Below, one piece after another: positions 52,724 through 61,168 of a stretch of DNA of 64,000 nucleotides. Within the stretch, counting starts at the first letter, position 1. Every line of letters begins with the position of its first letter. Source of the DNA: Chloroflexota bacterium. GTDB lineage: Bacteria > Chloroflexota > Anaerolineae > Anaerolineales > Anaerolineaceae. The stretch spans positions 1 through 64,000 of the forward strand of contig JAEKNU010000003.1 in NCBI GenBank assembly GCA_016838895.1. Reading direction: 5' to 3'. The position numbers were made by a program, and so were the translations under genes. The notes beneath the pieces were generated by a model. It had not been told where the DNA came from. It ran no database searches and was given only the letters and a program-made list of their open reading frames with translations.

Positions 52724-53889
52724 ATAGAATTTCCCCTTTTGAGCACATTTTTGCCAAATCGATTACGTACTTCATCCACTGCATTTAATAATCTGCGTTC
52801 TTTTTCATCCTCGGTTTCCCAGAGCGGTAACTGATGCATGGCATTGGTCAGGCCGCTCACGCCTACACCGATCAATCGCACAGGCTGTTTAAACGGATAA
52901 AATGCCATCATTTGTTCATAGGCTTGTTCAAATATCACCCGGTCCTGATCCACAGGGCTGTGCATTTTCTTTTGGCGAGTATGCGTTTCAAAATTTGCCC
53001 AGCGTATTTTTAATCGGATGGTCGTACCGCACAATCCTTTTTTGCGTAAACGATACCCCACTTGCTCGGATAGATTGAGAATCTTCTTGCGTAATATCTC
53101 CGGATCAGCGATGTCGATATTAAAGGTCACTTCCTGACTGATCGACTTCACGCTATGGTCTTCAACCACCATTCGTTCATCTTGGCCCTGGGCACGCTCC
53201 CAAATATCACGGCCACTTTTTCCGAATGCTTTTTCCCAAAACGCAACCGGTTTCCCGGCGATCTGCCCAATGGTTTTAAACCCCATCATATTCAGTCGCT
53301 CGGCCATTTTTGGTCCTACACCCCATAGTTCGCGTACAGGCAAGTTTTCCAAAAAAGCAGATTCCTCTCCTGGCTCAACCACAGTGATCGCCATCGGCGG
53401 CGTGGGTTTTTTATGATTGGATTTGCCAATATTATTGGCAATTTTTGCCATCAACTTGTTGCCGGCAACACCCAGGGATGTAGGTAATTTTGTCTTGGAG
53501 TAAATATCGGACTGCAAACGCCGCGCAATGCTTAGCGCACTGTCCGGCAAATCACTAACATCCAGGAAAGCCTCATCGATAGAGATTTGCTGTACCATGG
53601 GTGTCAGATCGCGGATGATTTCCATTACCGCATGGGATGCTTCTGTGTACTGTCCATATCCTGAATGCACAAAAATTAAATCCGGACACAGTCGTAGGGC
53701 TTTTGCACAAGGCATCGCTGAACGAACACCATACTGACGTGCTGCATAAGAGCAAGAAGATACCACGCTGCGCCCGTTTGGATCTCCGCCAACTGCAAAA
53801 GGTTTTCCATGCAAATCAGGATTATGCAATTCTTCCACCGAGCAGAAGAAGGCATCCAGATCGATATGCAATATTTTCCTTGCACTCAT
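52711..53889 (-). CDS. dinB: DNA polymerase IV (Y-family)
   Basis: 392 residues. Catalytic motifs are HIDLDAFFCSVEE near 8 and SIDEAFLDVSD near 104; YAARQYGVRSAMP near 50 is the Y-family fingers signature; the little-finger domain is at about 240-350. It performs translesion synthesis on damaged DNA. AGGTGG precedes ATG (53889). A GAAC-N4-GTTC palindrome sits between its -10 and start, so LexA control is likely. Confidence 0.95.
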   Translation of the reverse strand: MSARKILHIDLDAFFCSVEELHNPDLHGKPFAVGGDPNGRSVVSSCSYAARQYGVRSAMPCAKALRLCPDLIFVHSGYGQYTEASHAVMEIIRDLTPMVQQISIDEAFLDVSDLPDSALSIARRLQSDIYSKTKLPTSLGVAGNKLMAKIANNIGKSNHKKPTPPMAITVVEPGEESAFLENLPVRELWGVGPKMAERLNMMGFKTIGQIAGKPVAFWEKAFGKSGRDIWERAQGQDERMVVEDHSVKSISQEVTFNIDIADPEILRKKILNLSEQVGYRLRKKGLCGTTIRLKIRWANFETHTRQKKMHSPVDQDRVIFEQAYEQMMAFYPFKQPVRLIGVGVSGLTNAMHQLPLWETEDEKERRLLNAVDEVRNRFGKNVLKRGNSIKKK

Positions 53890-53900
53890 TGATACCACCT

Positions 53901-53923
53901 AGAACTTATGTTCTTTAATTATA
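53901..53923 (-). promoter_or_regulatory. LexA-type box and -10 of dinB
   Basis: AGAACTTATGTTCT at 53901-53914 is a perfect palindrome fitting the GAAC-N4-GTTC SOS box of Gram-positive bacteria. The minus-strand TATAAT is at 53923-53918, so the box covers the transcription start. No lexA lies in the window. Confidence 0.7.
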
Positions 53924-53935
53924 GCATGGATAACA

Positions 53936-53964
53936 AACAAAAAACAGCCCGTTTCCGGGCTGTT
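53936..53964 (-). terminator. Terminator of the CBM9-like lipoprotein gene
   Basis: AACAGCCCG and CGGGCTGTT with a four-base loop (53943-53964), followed on the minus strand by a T-rich run. Confidence 0.88.
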
Positions 53965-53979
53965 CTGATACATTCGAGA

Positions 53980-54873
53980 TTAGTAAATGAGCATGATCTC
54001 TCCCCAACTGGTGGGGTTGGTTAATTGTCGGCTGGGCACACAGGAAACCATACTCTGCTGTTCATTGGAGCTGGTATTATCATTATCAGAGAAAGACAAA
54101 GCCATACCATACGTCGCCCCCTGATATGGATAGGTATTCAGAACTGTCCAGGGAATGGCCACTTCCATACGGGTTATATTACCTTCGCGTACAGAGCCAA
54201 TCAATACATCTGCACGTGATCCACTGATATTTCGGGGGTACCAAACTACCGCTTCCGTCTCACCACCGACACCACCCTTTCCAGGGGAAAATCCAATTTG
54301 ATAATCATCCCAATTCATGCCGTAATAATAGAAATCCTCATATAAATATGTATCCATTAGTAATTCCATGCTGTCGCCTAAGTAGATTTCCCCACCATAA
54401 GCATTTTGCACATAGTTTTCGTCATGGATTTTCATGGCGATATAAAAATAATTCCAATCCCATCCAAACCGGGCGGAAGCATCCAGATCATCCGAATCAG
54501 ATCGATTGGAGCTGCCATAAACAACATATCCACAACTGTAGGCAGCATTACCCCACTCGGACCAATATCCATCTATGGTCGGTGTAATATAGTTAGCATA
54601 AAACCATGCATTTCCGCGAGCTGGAAGTGCTGTCTTGGTTAAGGTAATGGTTGGCGTTTCGGTTTCAGTAGTTGTTGCCGTGAAATCAGGTGTTGCGGTA
54701 ACCGGTATAGGTGTCTCGCTAGGTTCAGGGGTGCTGGTTAATGAAGCCTCCTGGGTTGCTACAATGATCATCGGGGTTTGAGTAGCGGCAGGGACGCTGC
54801 TGCCCAACTGGCATGCAGATATCAACATAGTAAATCCAAGAATTACGATTAATGTGGTTGTCTTTTTCTTCAT
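53980..54873 (-). CDS. Lipoprotein with CBM9-like carbohydrate-binding domain
   Basis: 297 residues. The lipoprotein signal ends in ISAC (Cys near 21), followed by a Thr/Pro/Glu-rich linker to about 88. Residues 95-295 resemble the CBM9/DOMON-type sandwich (TPTIDGYWSEWG near 98, then ASARFGWDWNYFYIAMKIHDENY and LGDSMELLMDTY). It probably binds glycans at the cell surface without a catalytic domain. The ATG at 54873 follows AAGGAAGG. Confidence 0.75.
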   Translation of the reverse strand: MKKKTTTLIVILGFTMLISACQLGSSVPAATQTPMIIVATQEASLTSTPEPSETPIPVTATPDFTATTTETETPTITLTKTALPARGNAWFYANYITPTIDGYWSEWGNAAYSCGYVVYGSSNRSDSDDLDASARFGWDWNYFYIAMKIHDENYVQNAYGGEIYLGDSMELLMDTYLYEDFYYYGMNWDDYQIGFSPGKGGVGGETEAVVWYPRNISGSRADVLIGSVREGNITRMEVAIPWTVLNTYPYQGATYGMALSFSDNDNTSSNEQQSMVSCVPSRQLTNPTSWGEIMLIY

Positions 54874-55014
54874 CTTGTTCACCCTTCCTTAATTTATACA
54901 ATAAATTATAGCTTGAACTCACAGCTATAGGAAGAAAAACAAGGAACTTTTCCCTCCGCCTTGTTATCGTTTTTTTGGGCACAGGATCAGGCTGATGAAT
55001 ATTTTGAATAAAGG

Positions 55015-55020
55015 TATAAT
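55015..55020 (+). promoter_or_regulatory. -10 element eight bases before the NrtR-like ATG
   Basis: TATAAT at 55015-55020 leaves eight bases to the ATG at 55029, and no Shine-Dalgarno site fits, so the mRNA is probably leaderless. No clear -35. Confidence 0.45.
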
Positions 55021-55028
55021 TTATTTAA

Positions 55029-55679
55029 ATGGAAACTTTAGCTCAACCACTTACTGAAATAAAAGTAATTTTATTTTCCTTACAGCATCATGCGCTGCAA
55101 GTCCTGGTGCATGCGCATGATTCACAATCTTTTGTATCGTTTCCTTCCAGAGCGATTCAATCAGATTTGTCATTAGAAGAAAGTGCTCAGTCATGTTTAA
55201 AATTATTTCTACCAGCAGAAGAGATTTACCTGGAACAGCTATACACCTACAGTGATTCCAAAACCAGGCAAAGACAACACCTCATATCCATTGTCTATTT
55301 TGCTTTGCTGCCTAACAATAAAATTGATCTCGCCAGCGAGCAAGTGGCCTGGATGCAGGTTCATGAGCAGCGTCATTTTAACGATGCTGAAAAAGAGATG
55401 CTAGAATATGCTCTTCGCCGACTACGCTACAAACTGGAGTATACGGCAGTCGGGTTTGAGCTCCTGCCAGAGACATTCAGCCTCACTGATTTACAGCGTA
55501 CTTATGAAATCATTTTGGATGAAGCCTTGGACAAACGTAATTTTCGGCGGCGCATCCTTCAGGCCAATATCATCGAGCCAACCCACTATCAAAAAAAGGG
55601 GGAAGGTAGACCAGCCACACTTTACCAATATCGCTCGGATGCAGTTGCTGAAATCAAAACCCGTCGTTTATTCCCCTGA
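55029..55679 (+). CDS. NrtR-like transcription regulator (degenerate Nudix + wHTH)
   Basis: 216 residues. The N-terminal 140 residues follow the Nudix fold, but the box region (SRAIQSDLSLEESAQSC near 38-54) lacks the catalytic REUXEE residues, so hydrolysis is not expected. The C-terminal winged helix (about 145-210) has LTDLQRTYEIILDEALDKRNFRRRILQ, then GRPATLYQY, the signature of NrtR-type regulators that sense ADP-ribose-like ligands and control NAD or sugar genes. No target is adjacent. Probably translated from a leaderless message. Confidence 0.82.
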   Translation: METLAQPLTEIKVILFSLQHHALQVLVHAHDSQSFVSFPSRAIQSDLSLEESAQSCLKLFLPAEEIYLEQLYTYSDSKTRQRQHLISIVYFALLPNNKIDLASEQVAWMQVHEQRHFNDAEKEMLEYALRRLRYKLEYTAVGFELLPETFSLTDLQRTYEIILDEALDKRNFRRRILQANIIEPTHYQKKGEGRPATLYQYRSDAVAEIKTRRLFP

Positions 55680-55685
55680 TACCAA

Positions 55686-55716
55686 AAAATCCGCTCAATA
55701 ATAATGAGCGGATTTT
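55686..55716. terminator. Bidirectional terminator between NrtR-like and flavodoxin genes
   Basis: A 12-bp perfect stem (55686-55697 with 55705-55716) between converging genes, with A and T tracts at both sides. Confidence 0.88.
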
Positions 55717-55721
55717 ATTAT

Positions 55722-56195
55722 TTATTGAATCTGTTCAACTGCCCATGCTTCTGCACGCTGTAATTCGCCTTCTCGCAATGGTCCCTCGGATCCATTGACA
55801 ATATACGAGGACCATGGAACAGACTGTTTTTTTAATCTGCGCTTTATAATTTTTTGCATGGTATCCGAAGCATAGCCCAGGCGTTTTTCAAGAAATTTCA
55901 GTATTTTCACATCGATTTCATCAATCGCCATACGTGTATCAAAAACAGAAATCTTTACATTTTGCAGGCTATTCCTGTCCAAATTGGCAAGCATCTGCTT
56001 AATTGCAGAGGTTGGGCCAAATGCCCGTGTCGGAGAACCAATCAATAAGTGTGTACAGTCCTTCAGATCTTCATCTGAAAACTGACCAACTTGAATCGCT
56101 TTCACGTCCACGTTTGTTTTTATCGCATCCGCCATGGCATGGGCGACTTTTGCTGTGTTTCCGAATATTGAATCAAAAATAATTACTACTTTCAT
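55722..56195 (-). CDS. Flavodoxin-like protein, second copy
   Basis: 157 residues, related to the flavodoxin at 48331 (FDSIFGNTAKVAHAM against YDTVFGNTATIAQSI; LLIGSPTRAFGPT against IIGSPTRGFRPT). It is the last gene of a leftward three-gene operon with a membrane protein and a TetR regulator. AAAGGATG precedes ATG. Confidence 0.87.
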   Translation of the reverse strand: MKVVIIFDSIFGNTAKVAHAMADAIKTNVDVKAIQVGQFSDEDLKDCTHLLIGSPTRAFGPTSAIKQMLANLDRNSLQNVKISVFDTRMAIDEIDVKILKFLEKRLGYASDTMQKIIKRRLKKQSVPWSSYIVNGSEGPLREGELQRAEAWAVEQIQ

Positions 56196-56219
56196 TATTT
56201 ACATCCTTTCAATACATAA

Positions 56220-56813
56220 TCAACGATTTAAAAGATAATCAATCACATCATTTAAATTTTTATATAAATCATCTTTGGTTAACTGATCATTATCTGAGAT
56301 AAACAGGGTTAATAATCCCTGGCTGGTATACAAAATGGTTTGACCGATCAAAGCGACTTCTTCCATCGTGTACTTTCCACTTTGCATCAGGAACTGAAAC
56401 GGCTTCATGAACTGATCCTGATAGCCTTCACCTTCAGTGAGGGCACGGCGTTTCTTGTGCGATTTTTCCAGCTTATGAAAATAGAAAAAATGATAAACAT
56501 TGGGATTCTCAATAAAGCAATTCACATAAGAACGAAACATTGCTTTTACATCTTCAATACGCGTAACTTCACCAGCATTGTTCTTTTGTATATAGTCTGC
56601 TACATCCACAATGAGTAATTCTCTGGCATACCACAGCAATTCATCAATATTTTCAAAATGATTATAAATCGTCGCGTAGGAGTAGCCTGCCTTTGCAGCC
56701 GTTTTACGCACGGATACCGATCCAACACCCTCATCCAAAATCATTTGTTTCGCTGTTTCTGCAAAAAAATGCTTCACTCGCTCAGATTTTCGCTGATCAC
56801 TTACCTTTACCAT
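56220..56813 (-). CDS. TetR-family regulator
   Basis: 197 residues. The helix-turn-helix lies at about 25-60 (GVGSVSVRKTAAKAGYSYATIYNHFENIDELL). The C-terminal part is the ligand-binding helical domain. It probably represses the operon it sits in; the promoter at 57624-57652 holds an imperfect palindrome as candidate operator. GGGTAATT precedes ATG, 12 bp after the membrane protein stop. Confidence 0.9.
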   Translation of the reverse strand: MVKVSDQRKSERVKHFFAETAKQMILDEGVGSVSVRKTAAKAGYSYATIYNHFENIDELLWYARELLIVDVADYIQKNNAGEVTRIEDVKAMFRSYVNCFIENPNVYHFFYFHKLEKSHKKRRALTEGEGYQDQFMKPFQFLMQSGKYTMEEVALIGQTILYTSQGLLTLFISDNDQLTKDDLYKNLNDVIDYLLNR

Positions 56814-56825
56814 AATTACCCTTTA

Positions 56826-57566
56826 TTATACTGCTTGATAATTAATTTTATATTGCTTACTCTCTTTCAACAAATCAATTATTAATGAAACAAACCAAAT
56901 CAGATAGATTGGTCCCATAAAGTATAAAACGCCATCAGGTAATTCAACACGCATATGATGCATAAGATGTTGAAACAAATCTAAACCATTGGCTAACAAA
57001 CCGGAAATAGCTGTTACTTTTGAGAAAGAAGTATGTTTCAACATTGCTATAGAAATCAATACACCAGCACCCTGCAAAAACAAACCAGAGAAAAAAGCGG
57101 ATGTGCTATTCCACATATTTTGAGATATGGCAGTCTCGCCTGCTGTTATTAATTGCATTTTAATATCATTATCAGTTGTTGCCCAATATTGTTCACTTAG
57201 ATGAATTAATGTAAATCCATCATGTGCACTAATGGTCAAAATTACCGCAATATATGTCAGCAATGTACTCACAAACGCCATTGCAAAATTACGTTTTGCG
57301 ACTACAAAAAATAGCCCTGTAAAAGTAAAGAGGTACAATGCCACAAGGAAAATCGAAAAGAAATCATCCACCAACAAACCGGCAAATTTACTTTCCTGCA
57401 TTACTTCAAAATATTCCAATGCGGTTTGTGGCTGCAAACCCAATGCACCAATCACTATGGCACCCCCAACAATGCAAATGAGCTGCAAAACAATGCCCGT
57501 AATGCTTAATCGAAGGAACGGGTATAAATTTATCGTATCAAACAAAGAATTTGAATTTTGATTCAT
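56826..57566 (-). CDS. DUF4386-like membrane protein
   Basis: 246 residues, six or seven hydrophobic helices. The pattern (N-terminal GIVLQLICIVGGAIVIGALG, C-terminal GPIYLIWFVSLIIDLL) resembles DUF4386-type proteins; this is moderately sure. First gene of the TetR/flavodoxin operon. The ATG at 57566 follows AGGAG by 8 bases and is preferred to the start at 57599. Confidence 0.7.
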   Translation of the reverse strand: MNQNSNSLFDTINLYPFLRLSITGIVLQLICIVGGAIVIGALGLQPQTALEYFEVMQESKFAGLLVDDFFSIFLVALYLFTFTGLFFVVAKRNFAMAFVSTLLTYIAVILTISAHDGFTLIHLSEQYWATTDNDIKMQLITAGETAISQNMWNSTSAFFSGLFLQGAGVLISIAMLKHTSFSKVTAISGLLANGLDLFQHLMHHMRVELPDGVLYFMGPIYLIWFVSLIIDLLKESKQYKINYQAV

Positions 57567-57623
57567 CTGAATCACTCCTAACAAAACTAAACTTACCAAA
57601 ACAATTACAACATTATTTTATAT

Positions 57624-57652
57624 TTTATATCACTGTTATATTTATTTGTCAA
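57624..57652 (-). promoter_or_regulatory. Consensus promoter of the TetR operon with operator-like palindrome
   Basis: Minus-strand TTGACA (57652-57647), exactly 17 bp, TATAAA (57629-57624). An imperfect palindrome (ATATAACAGTGATAT, 57640-57626) lies in the spacer and -10, and TAACACTT recurs twice around the -35, as candidate TetR sites. Confidence 0.65.
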
Positions 57653-57737
57653 GTGTTATTTTATTTCTAAAGTGTTAAATGCAAAATCATCTGCAACTAC
57701 AGATGATTTTCACCAAGTAGTATTCTTTTTTAACTGC

Positions 57738-58676
57738 TTAGCGCATTCGGATCAAAATACGATGCGCTAAATAACTCACCCACATGGATGGCACTTTCTT
57801 TTGTCCGAATTCCCATTGCTTCCATGGCATATAGATAGATTCAGGAACAAATAAGCCATTTTCATTCTGTTTCCTTCTCAGAATCTCCGCCATCTCCACA
57901 ATTTGAGCCTCGCTTCGTGCCCACTCAAATTGAGTGAGCACATCCAGCACATGCAGAATATCATACCAAATCAACGGCGCTTTTACTTTCTGAAAATCTG
58001 TGCCCATGGCGAACAGGAATGGCTTACGAGCTTTTCGATCATCCCACAAACGTAATATGGCGTTTATTCCATGATGCACTTCTTCGGAATGATGATATTC
58101 CGGAAATAGTGCTAATAATTTCAGCATTAATAATGTTGCATATGGACAAATAAGCTTTGCACCCCCCGGACCACGAAATTTACCCATATTCGGATCTACC
58201 TTGCAAAGCCACCCTTCCTCCCCTCTTAAAGAGATCATATATTCTACGGCAGGTTTTGCCTGATCGGCTGTTAATCCGCCAGATGTGATAGCGATGTAAG
58301 TCAATAGTGGTGCATCGCACAACATCCAATGCCATTCTGCCTGACCACTTCCTCCAAATCGCTCATAAGTTTTTATTCTCGTTTCCAATATCCCTTCAGT
58401 AGAGATATGTTTATGAACCAATTCGATGAAGCTTCGCATACGGGGTTCATCAATGGTAATGCCGATATCAACCAGAAAGGTTGCTTTATGGAGCAGGTGC
58501 TGGGATTTTTTATGACTATCAAGATAAGTATCTTCCCATCCTGATAATTCATCTAGTAAGGCATTAACCCCGTTATCTTGTAGAACTTCCTCTGTATCTT
58601 TCGTAGATATTACACCTTCAGCAGCAATCAACGCCATCCAACTGGGTAATTTCTCTACTTCAAAAGAAAATGACAT
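57738..58676 (-). CDS. Prenyltransferase/terpenoid-toroid-like hypothetical protein
   Basis: 312 residues, helical. Repeating segments such as GEEGWLCKVDP near 173, PYATLLMLKLLALFP near 200 and ENGLFVPES near 285 suggest an alpha-alpha toroid like squalene cyclase/prenyltransferase proteins. The DXDD cyclase motif is absent, so it is not an obvious terpene enzyme. No signal peptide. The ATG at 58676 follows GGAGG. A strong palindrome overlaps its promoter. Confidence 0.65.
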   Translation of the reverse strand: MSFSFEVEKLPSWMALIAAEGVISTKDTEEVLQDNGVNALLDELSGWEDTYLDSHKKSQHLLHKATFLVDIGITIDEPRMRSFIELVHKHISTEGILETRIKTYERFGGSGQAEWHWMLCDAPLLTYIAITSGGLTADQAKPAVEYMISLRGEEGWLCKVDPNMGKFRGPGGAKLICPYATLLMLKLLALFPEYHHSEEVHHGINAILRLWDDRKARKPFLFAMGTDFQKVKAPLIWYDILHVLDVLTQFEWARSEAQIVEMAEILRRKQNENGLFVPESIYMPWKQWEFGQKKVPSMWVSYLAHRILIRMR

Positions 58677-58719
58677 TCTATTTCCTCCATTCCCATCTTT
58701 GGCTTCCATGAAAGAACAT

Positions 58720-58759
58720 TGTATACTAAATTAGAACTTTTATTCTAATTTAGTATACA
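58720..58759. promoter_or_regulatory. 17-bp perfect inverted repeat, candidate operator
   Basis: Arms 58720-58736 and 58743-58759 are perfectly complementary with a 6-base loop. It begins at the -10 of the promoter below and ends 44 bp before the ATG. Each arm contains GTATAC. Confidence 0.6.
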
Positions 58760-58780
58760 TAAAGGTTTACAAAAATGCAA
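58752..58780 (-). promoter_or_regulatory. Promoter of the toroid-like gene
   Basis: Minus-strand TTGCAT (58780-58775), 17-bp spacer, TATACT (58757-58752). The -10 is in one arm of the palindrome. Confidence 0.55.
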
Positions 58781-58798
58781 ATGAATTTCCGCCTAACT

Positions 58799-59221
58799 TT
58801 ATCGAAGTAAAGGCAAATTACCGGTTAGTTTGTTGACCTTCTTCTTATCCCCATATATGACTACGCCCAAATAGGTATGCTCCTCTTCAATCGTGTTCCC
58901 CGCTTTTTCTATGTAATCGCTGTAGACCGTGCAGCTCTGTGCAACATCTGAAAAATCGACCACCGTTAATTCTGCGAAATCATCAGAAAATAATTTTTCC
59001 CGCAGATCGCGAATCTTTGTACTGTTCCCTTTCAAGATCGGCACAGGCACGGTGATAATGCCAGTATGTACCTTTCCGGAAGCATCATGCACATCTTCCC
59101 CAACACACTCCGGAACAGACCGCCCCAGTGATATCCCCAAGATAGCAGTGGTATTAGCCAATAATCCAGCCGGAAGGTTTTCATCAGCCACGATGACACA
59201 TTTGGTTTCTTTATCAGTCAT
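58799..59221 (-). CDS. DUF2000 family protein
   Basis: 140 residues matching DUF2000 throughout (ETKCVIVADENLPAGLLANTTAILGISLG at the N-terminus; GIITVPVPIL in the middle). The family resembles peptidyl-tRNA hydrolase 2 in fold but its function is unknown. Last gene of the AraC-EamA-DUF2000 operon, a recurrent arrangement. AAGGATAAA precedes ATG. Confidence 0.88.
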   Translation of the reverse strand: MTDKETKCVIVADENLPAGLLANTTAILGISLGRSVPECVGEDVHDASGKVHTGIITVPVPILKGNSTKIRDLREKLFSDDFAELTVVDFSDVAQSCTVYSDYIEKAGNTIEEEHTYLGVVIYGDKKKVNKLTGNLPLLR

Positions 59222-59222
59222 T

Positions 59223-60131
59223 TTATCCTTGTTGCTCCTGTACTTTTACTTTTCTTTTCCAACCGGAAAGATATAATCCAGCTAAAGTTAATCCCGCACC
59301 AACTGCTGAAACCCAGGTAAACCTTTCACCCAAAAAGAGTGCTGCGCCAATAATCGTTACAACCGGCACCAAATAAATATATATAGTTGTTTTTACAGGT
59401 CCGATAACACCTACGGCCCAATTCCAGGTCGCGTAGCATATGGCCGAGGCGCCTACACCCAGAAATAGCATACTAAATAAATTGGTCATGTCAGCCAATC
59501 GCGATAGATCTGCGCTGAAATCCATCCAAAGCAGAGTGGGCAGCATAAACAAAAGTCCATAAAAAAACATACGTCTGGTTACTGCCAAGGTATTGATATT
59601 AAATTTGCTGATTTTACGCATAATAATGGAATAGATCGCGAATACACCCGCTGCCAAAACAGCCAGTATATCCCCCAATGGATTCAATTTCAAAATGAAA
59701 CTTCCATTGTATCCAATGAGAAAAATCCCTGTCATGGCCACTACAAAACCAAGCAGAAATTGCACTGTGAGCTTTTTGCCGCCCAGGAAAAAATATGCCA
59801 GGATCGCTGTGAATAAAGGTGCAATTGAAACAATCACACCCACATTGGATGCCATCGTATAGGTAAGCGCCGTATTTTCAAAAAGAAAATATAACGTGAC
59901 TCCACATAGGCCTGCGCCCGCAATGAGGATTTCCTCTTTTCGCTGTCGCATCGGAAAAACATGCGGATGAACCATCCAGAGGACGATATATCCAATAACA
60001 AACCGAAATATTAATATATCAACTGGAGAAAAATCTTCCAGTAAAAATTTTGTTGCTACATAGGTGGTTCCCCACAATGTAATTGTGCTGAGGGCAGCAA
60101 GATGCCCTATCAGTGGTTTTCGATCTTCCAT
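59223..60131 (-). CDS. EamA-family (DMT) transporter
   Basis: 302 residues, ten membrane helices in two EamA halves (about 8-140 and 150-290). Members export metabolites or amino acids; substrate unknown. It overlaps none of its neighbours but is only one base from DUF2000 and 17 bp from the AraC gene, so the three form one operon. Confidence 0.9.
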   Translation of the reverse strand: MEDRKPLIGHLAALSTITLWGTTYVATKFLLEDFSPVDILIFRFVIGYIVLWMVHPHVFPMRQRKEEILIAGAGLCGVTLYFLFENTALTYTMASNVGVIVSIAPLFTAILAYFFLGGKKLTVQFLLGFVVAMTGIFLIGYNGSFILKLNPLGDILAVLAAGVFAIYSIIMRKISKFNINTLAVTRRMFFYGLLFMLPTLLWMDFSADLSRLADMTNLFSMLFLGVGASAICYATWNWAVGVIGPVKTTIYIYLVPVVTIIGAALFLGERFTWVSAVGAGLTLAGLYLSGWKRKVKVQEQQG

Positions 60132-60148
60132 TAAATTTCAATGTCCTT

Positions 60149-61030
60149 TTATTTTTTACTTGTTGCTTCATCAACAAATATTTTCATATATTGCTTGGGG
60201 GTGAGACCGATCAGTTTTTTAAAGTAATTGGTAAAGTGACTCTGATCACTGAACCCGGTTTGGAAGGTGACCTCAAGGGGTGAGGCTCCGTTCTCAAGCA
60301 TCACTTTAGCTTTGTTTATACGAATGGTTTCAAGGTAGCTGTATGGAGTGATACCTTTTTGTCTTGTAAACGTACGCAGCAGATGATACTTGCTGATCCC
60401 CGCCACATCGCTCAGTTCATCCAATGATATGGCGCGATCGAAATGTTCCGATAAATAATTACATATTTTTTCTACCAACTGATGCTGTCCATGCGGTTCT
60501 TCAATTGCGTTGAAATCGGAATACTCCCTGATGAGCTGCTCCATGAGAATGAAGAATAGCTCTTCCTTTTTGAAATCAACCTGTTCATCGCAAATCATCA
60601 TATGCAATTCTTTTATAGAGACGGTCAGCTCGCTGTGATAAAGAACTGTTGGTGTAAACCGCGGTAGTCTTTTTTCGCCAAAAATATCCTGGACAACCTG
60701 CTGCATCACATCCGGCTTGATATTAATACTGCGATAATCCATTGTTTTTCCATCCACCTGTTCACATGAGTGTGGTTCTTGTGGATTGAAAAATGTAACA
60801 TCACCATCTTTGAGCCAATGTTCTTGTTGATTGCATACCAGATGGCGTTTCCCTTTTTCAATATATCCAATCACATAATAATCATGGAAGTGGTTAGGGA
60901 ACTTTTGCATCACGCCCTTAAAGCGATAGGCTTCCACTTGCAGTTTTTTATCATACGTTACCGTTCGAATTTCATCTACCATTTCATCACCAACAATATC
61001 ATAGCAGAACGATTGCTTCATTTCTTGCAT
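60149..61030 (-). CDS. AraC-family regulator
   Basis: 293 residues. An N-terminal cupin ligand domain (FPNHFHDYYVIGYIEKG near 45, NPQEPHSCEQ near 82) and two C-terminal helix-turn-helix units (ISLDELSDVAGISKYHLLRTFTRQKG near 205; SPLEVTFQTGFSDQSHFTNYFKK near 250). It should regulate the downstream EamA transporter and DUF2000. The start is uncertain among 61042 (TTG), 61030 and 61021; none has a strong ribosome site. Confidence 0.88.
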   Translation of the reverse strand: MQEMKQSFCYDIVGDEMVDEIRTVTYDKKLQVEAYRFKGVMQKFPNHFHDYYVIGYIEKGKRHLVCNQQEHWLKDGDVTFFNPQEPHSCEQVDGKTMDYRSINIKPDVMQQVVQDIFGEKRLPRFTPTVLYHSELTVSIKELHMMICDEQVDFKKEELFFILMEQLIREYSDFNAIEEPHGQHQLVEKICNYLSEHFDRAISLDELSDVAGISKYHLLRTFTRQKGITPYSYLETIRINKAKVMLENGASPLEVTFQTGFSDQSHFTNYFKKLIGLTPKQYMKIFVDEATSKK

Positions 61031-61114
61031 GATATTGCTCAATTACCGCTATTGGATATCAATATTAGCTAATCATACGTTAGTTTTCCATGTATTGAAA
61101 CATCAATATGGCAA

Positions 61115-61149
61115 AAAAAAATCCCATGAATTGATCCATGGGATTTTTT
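61115..61149 (-). terminator. Terminator of the PadR operon
   Basis: AAATCCCATG and CATGGGATTT pair around the loop; on the minus strand a run of eight or more T follows. Confidence 0.88.
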
Positions 61150-61168
61150 TTAGTTAAAAATTTTTTCT

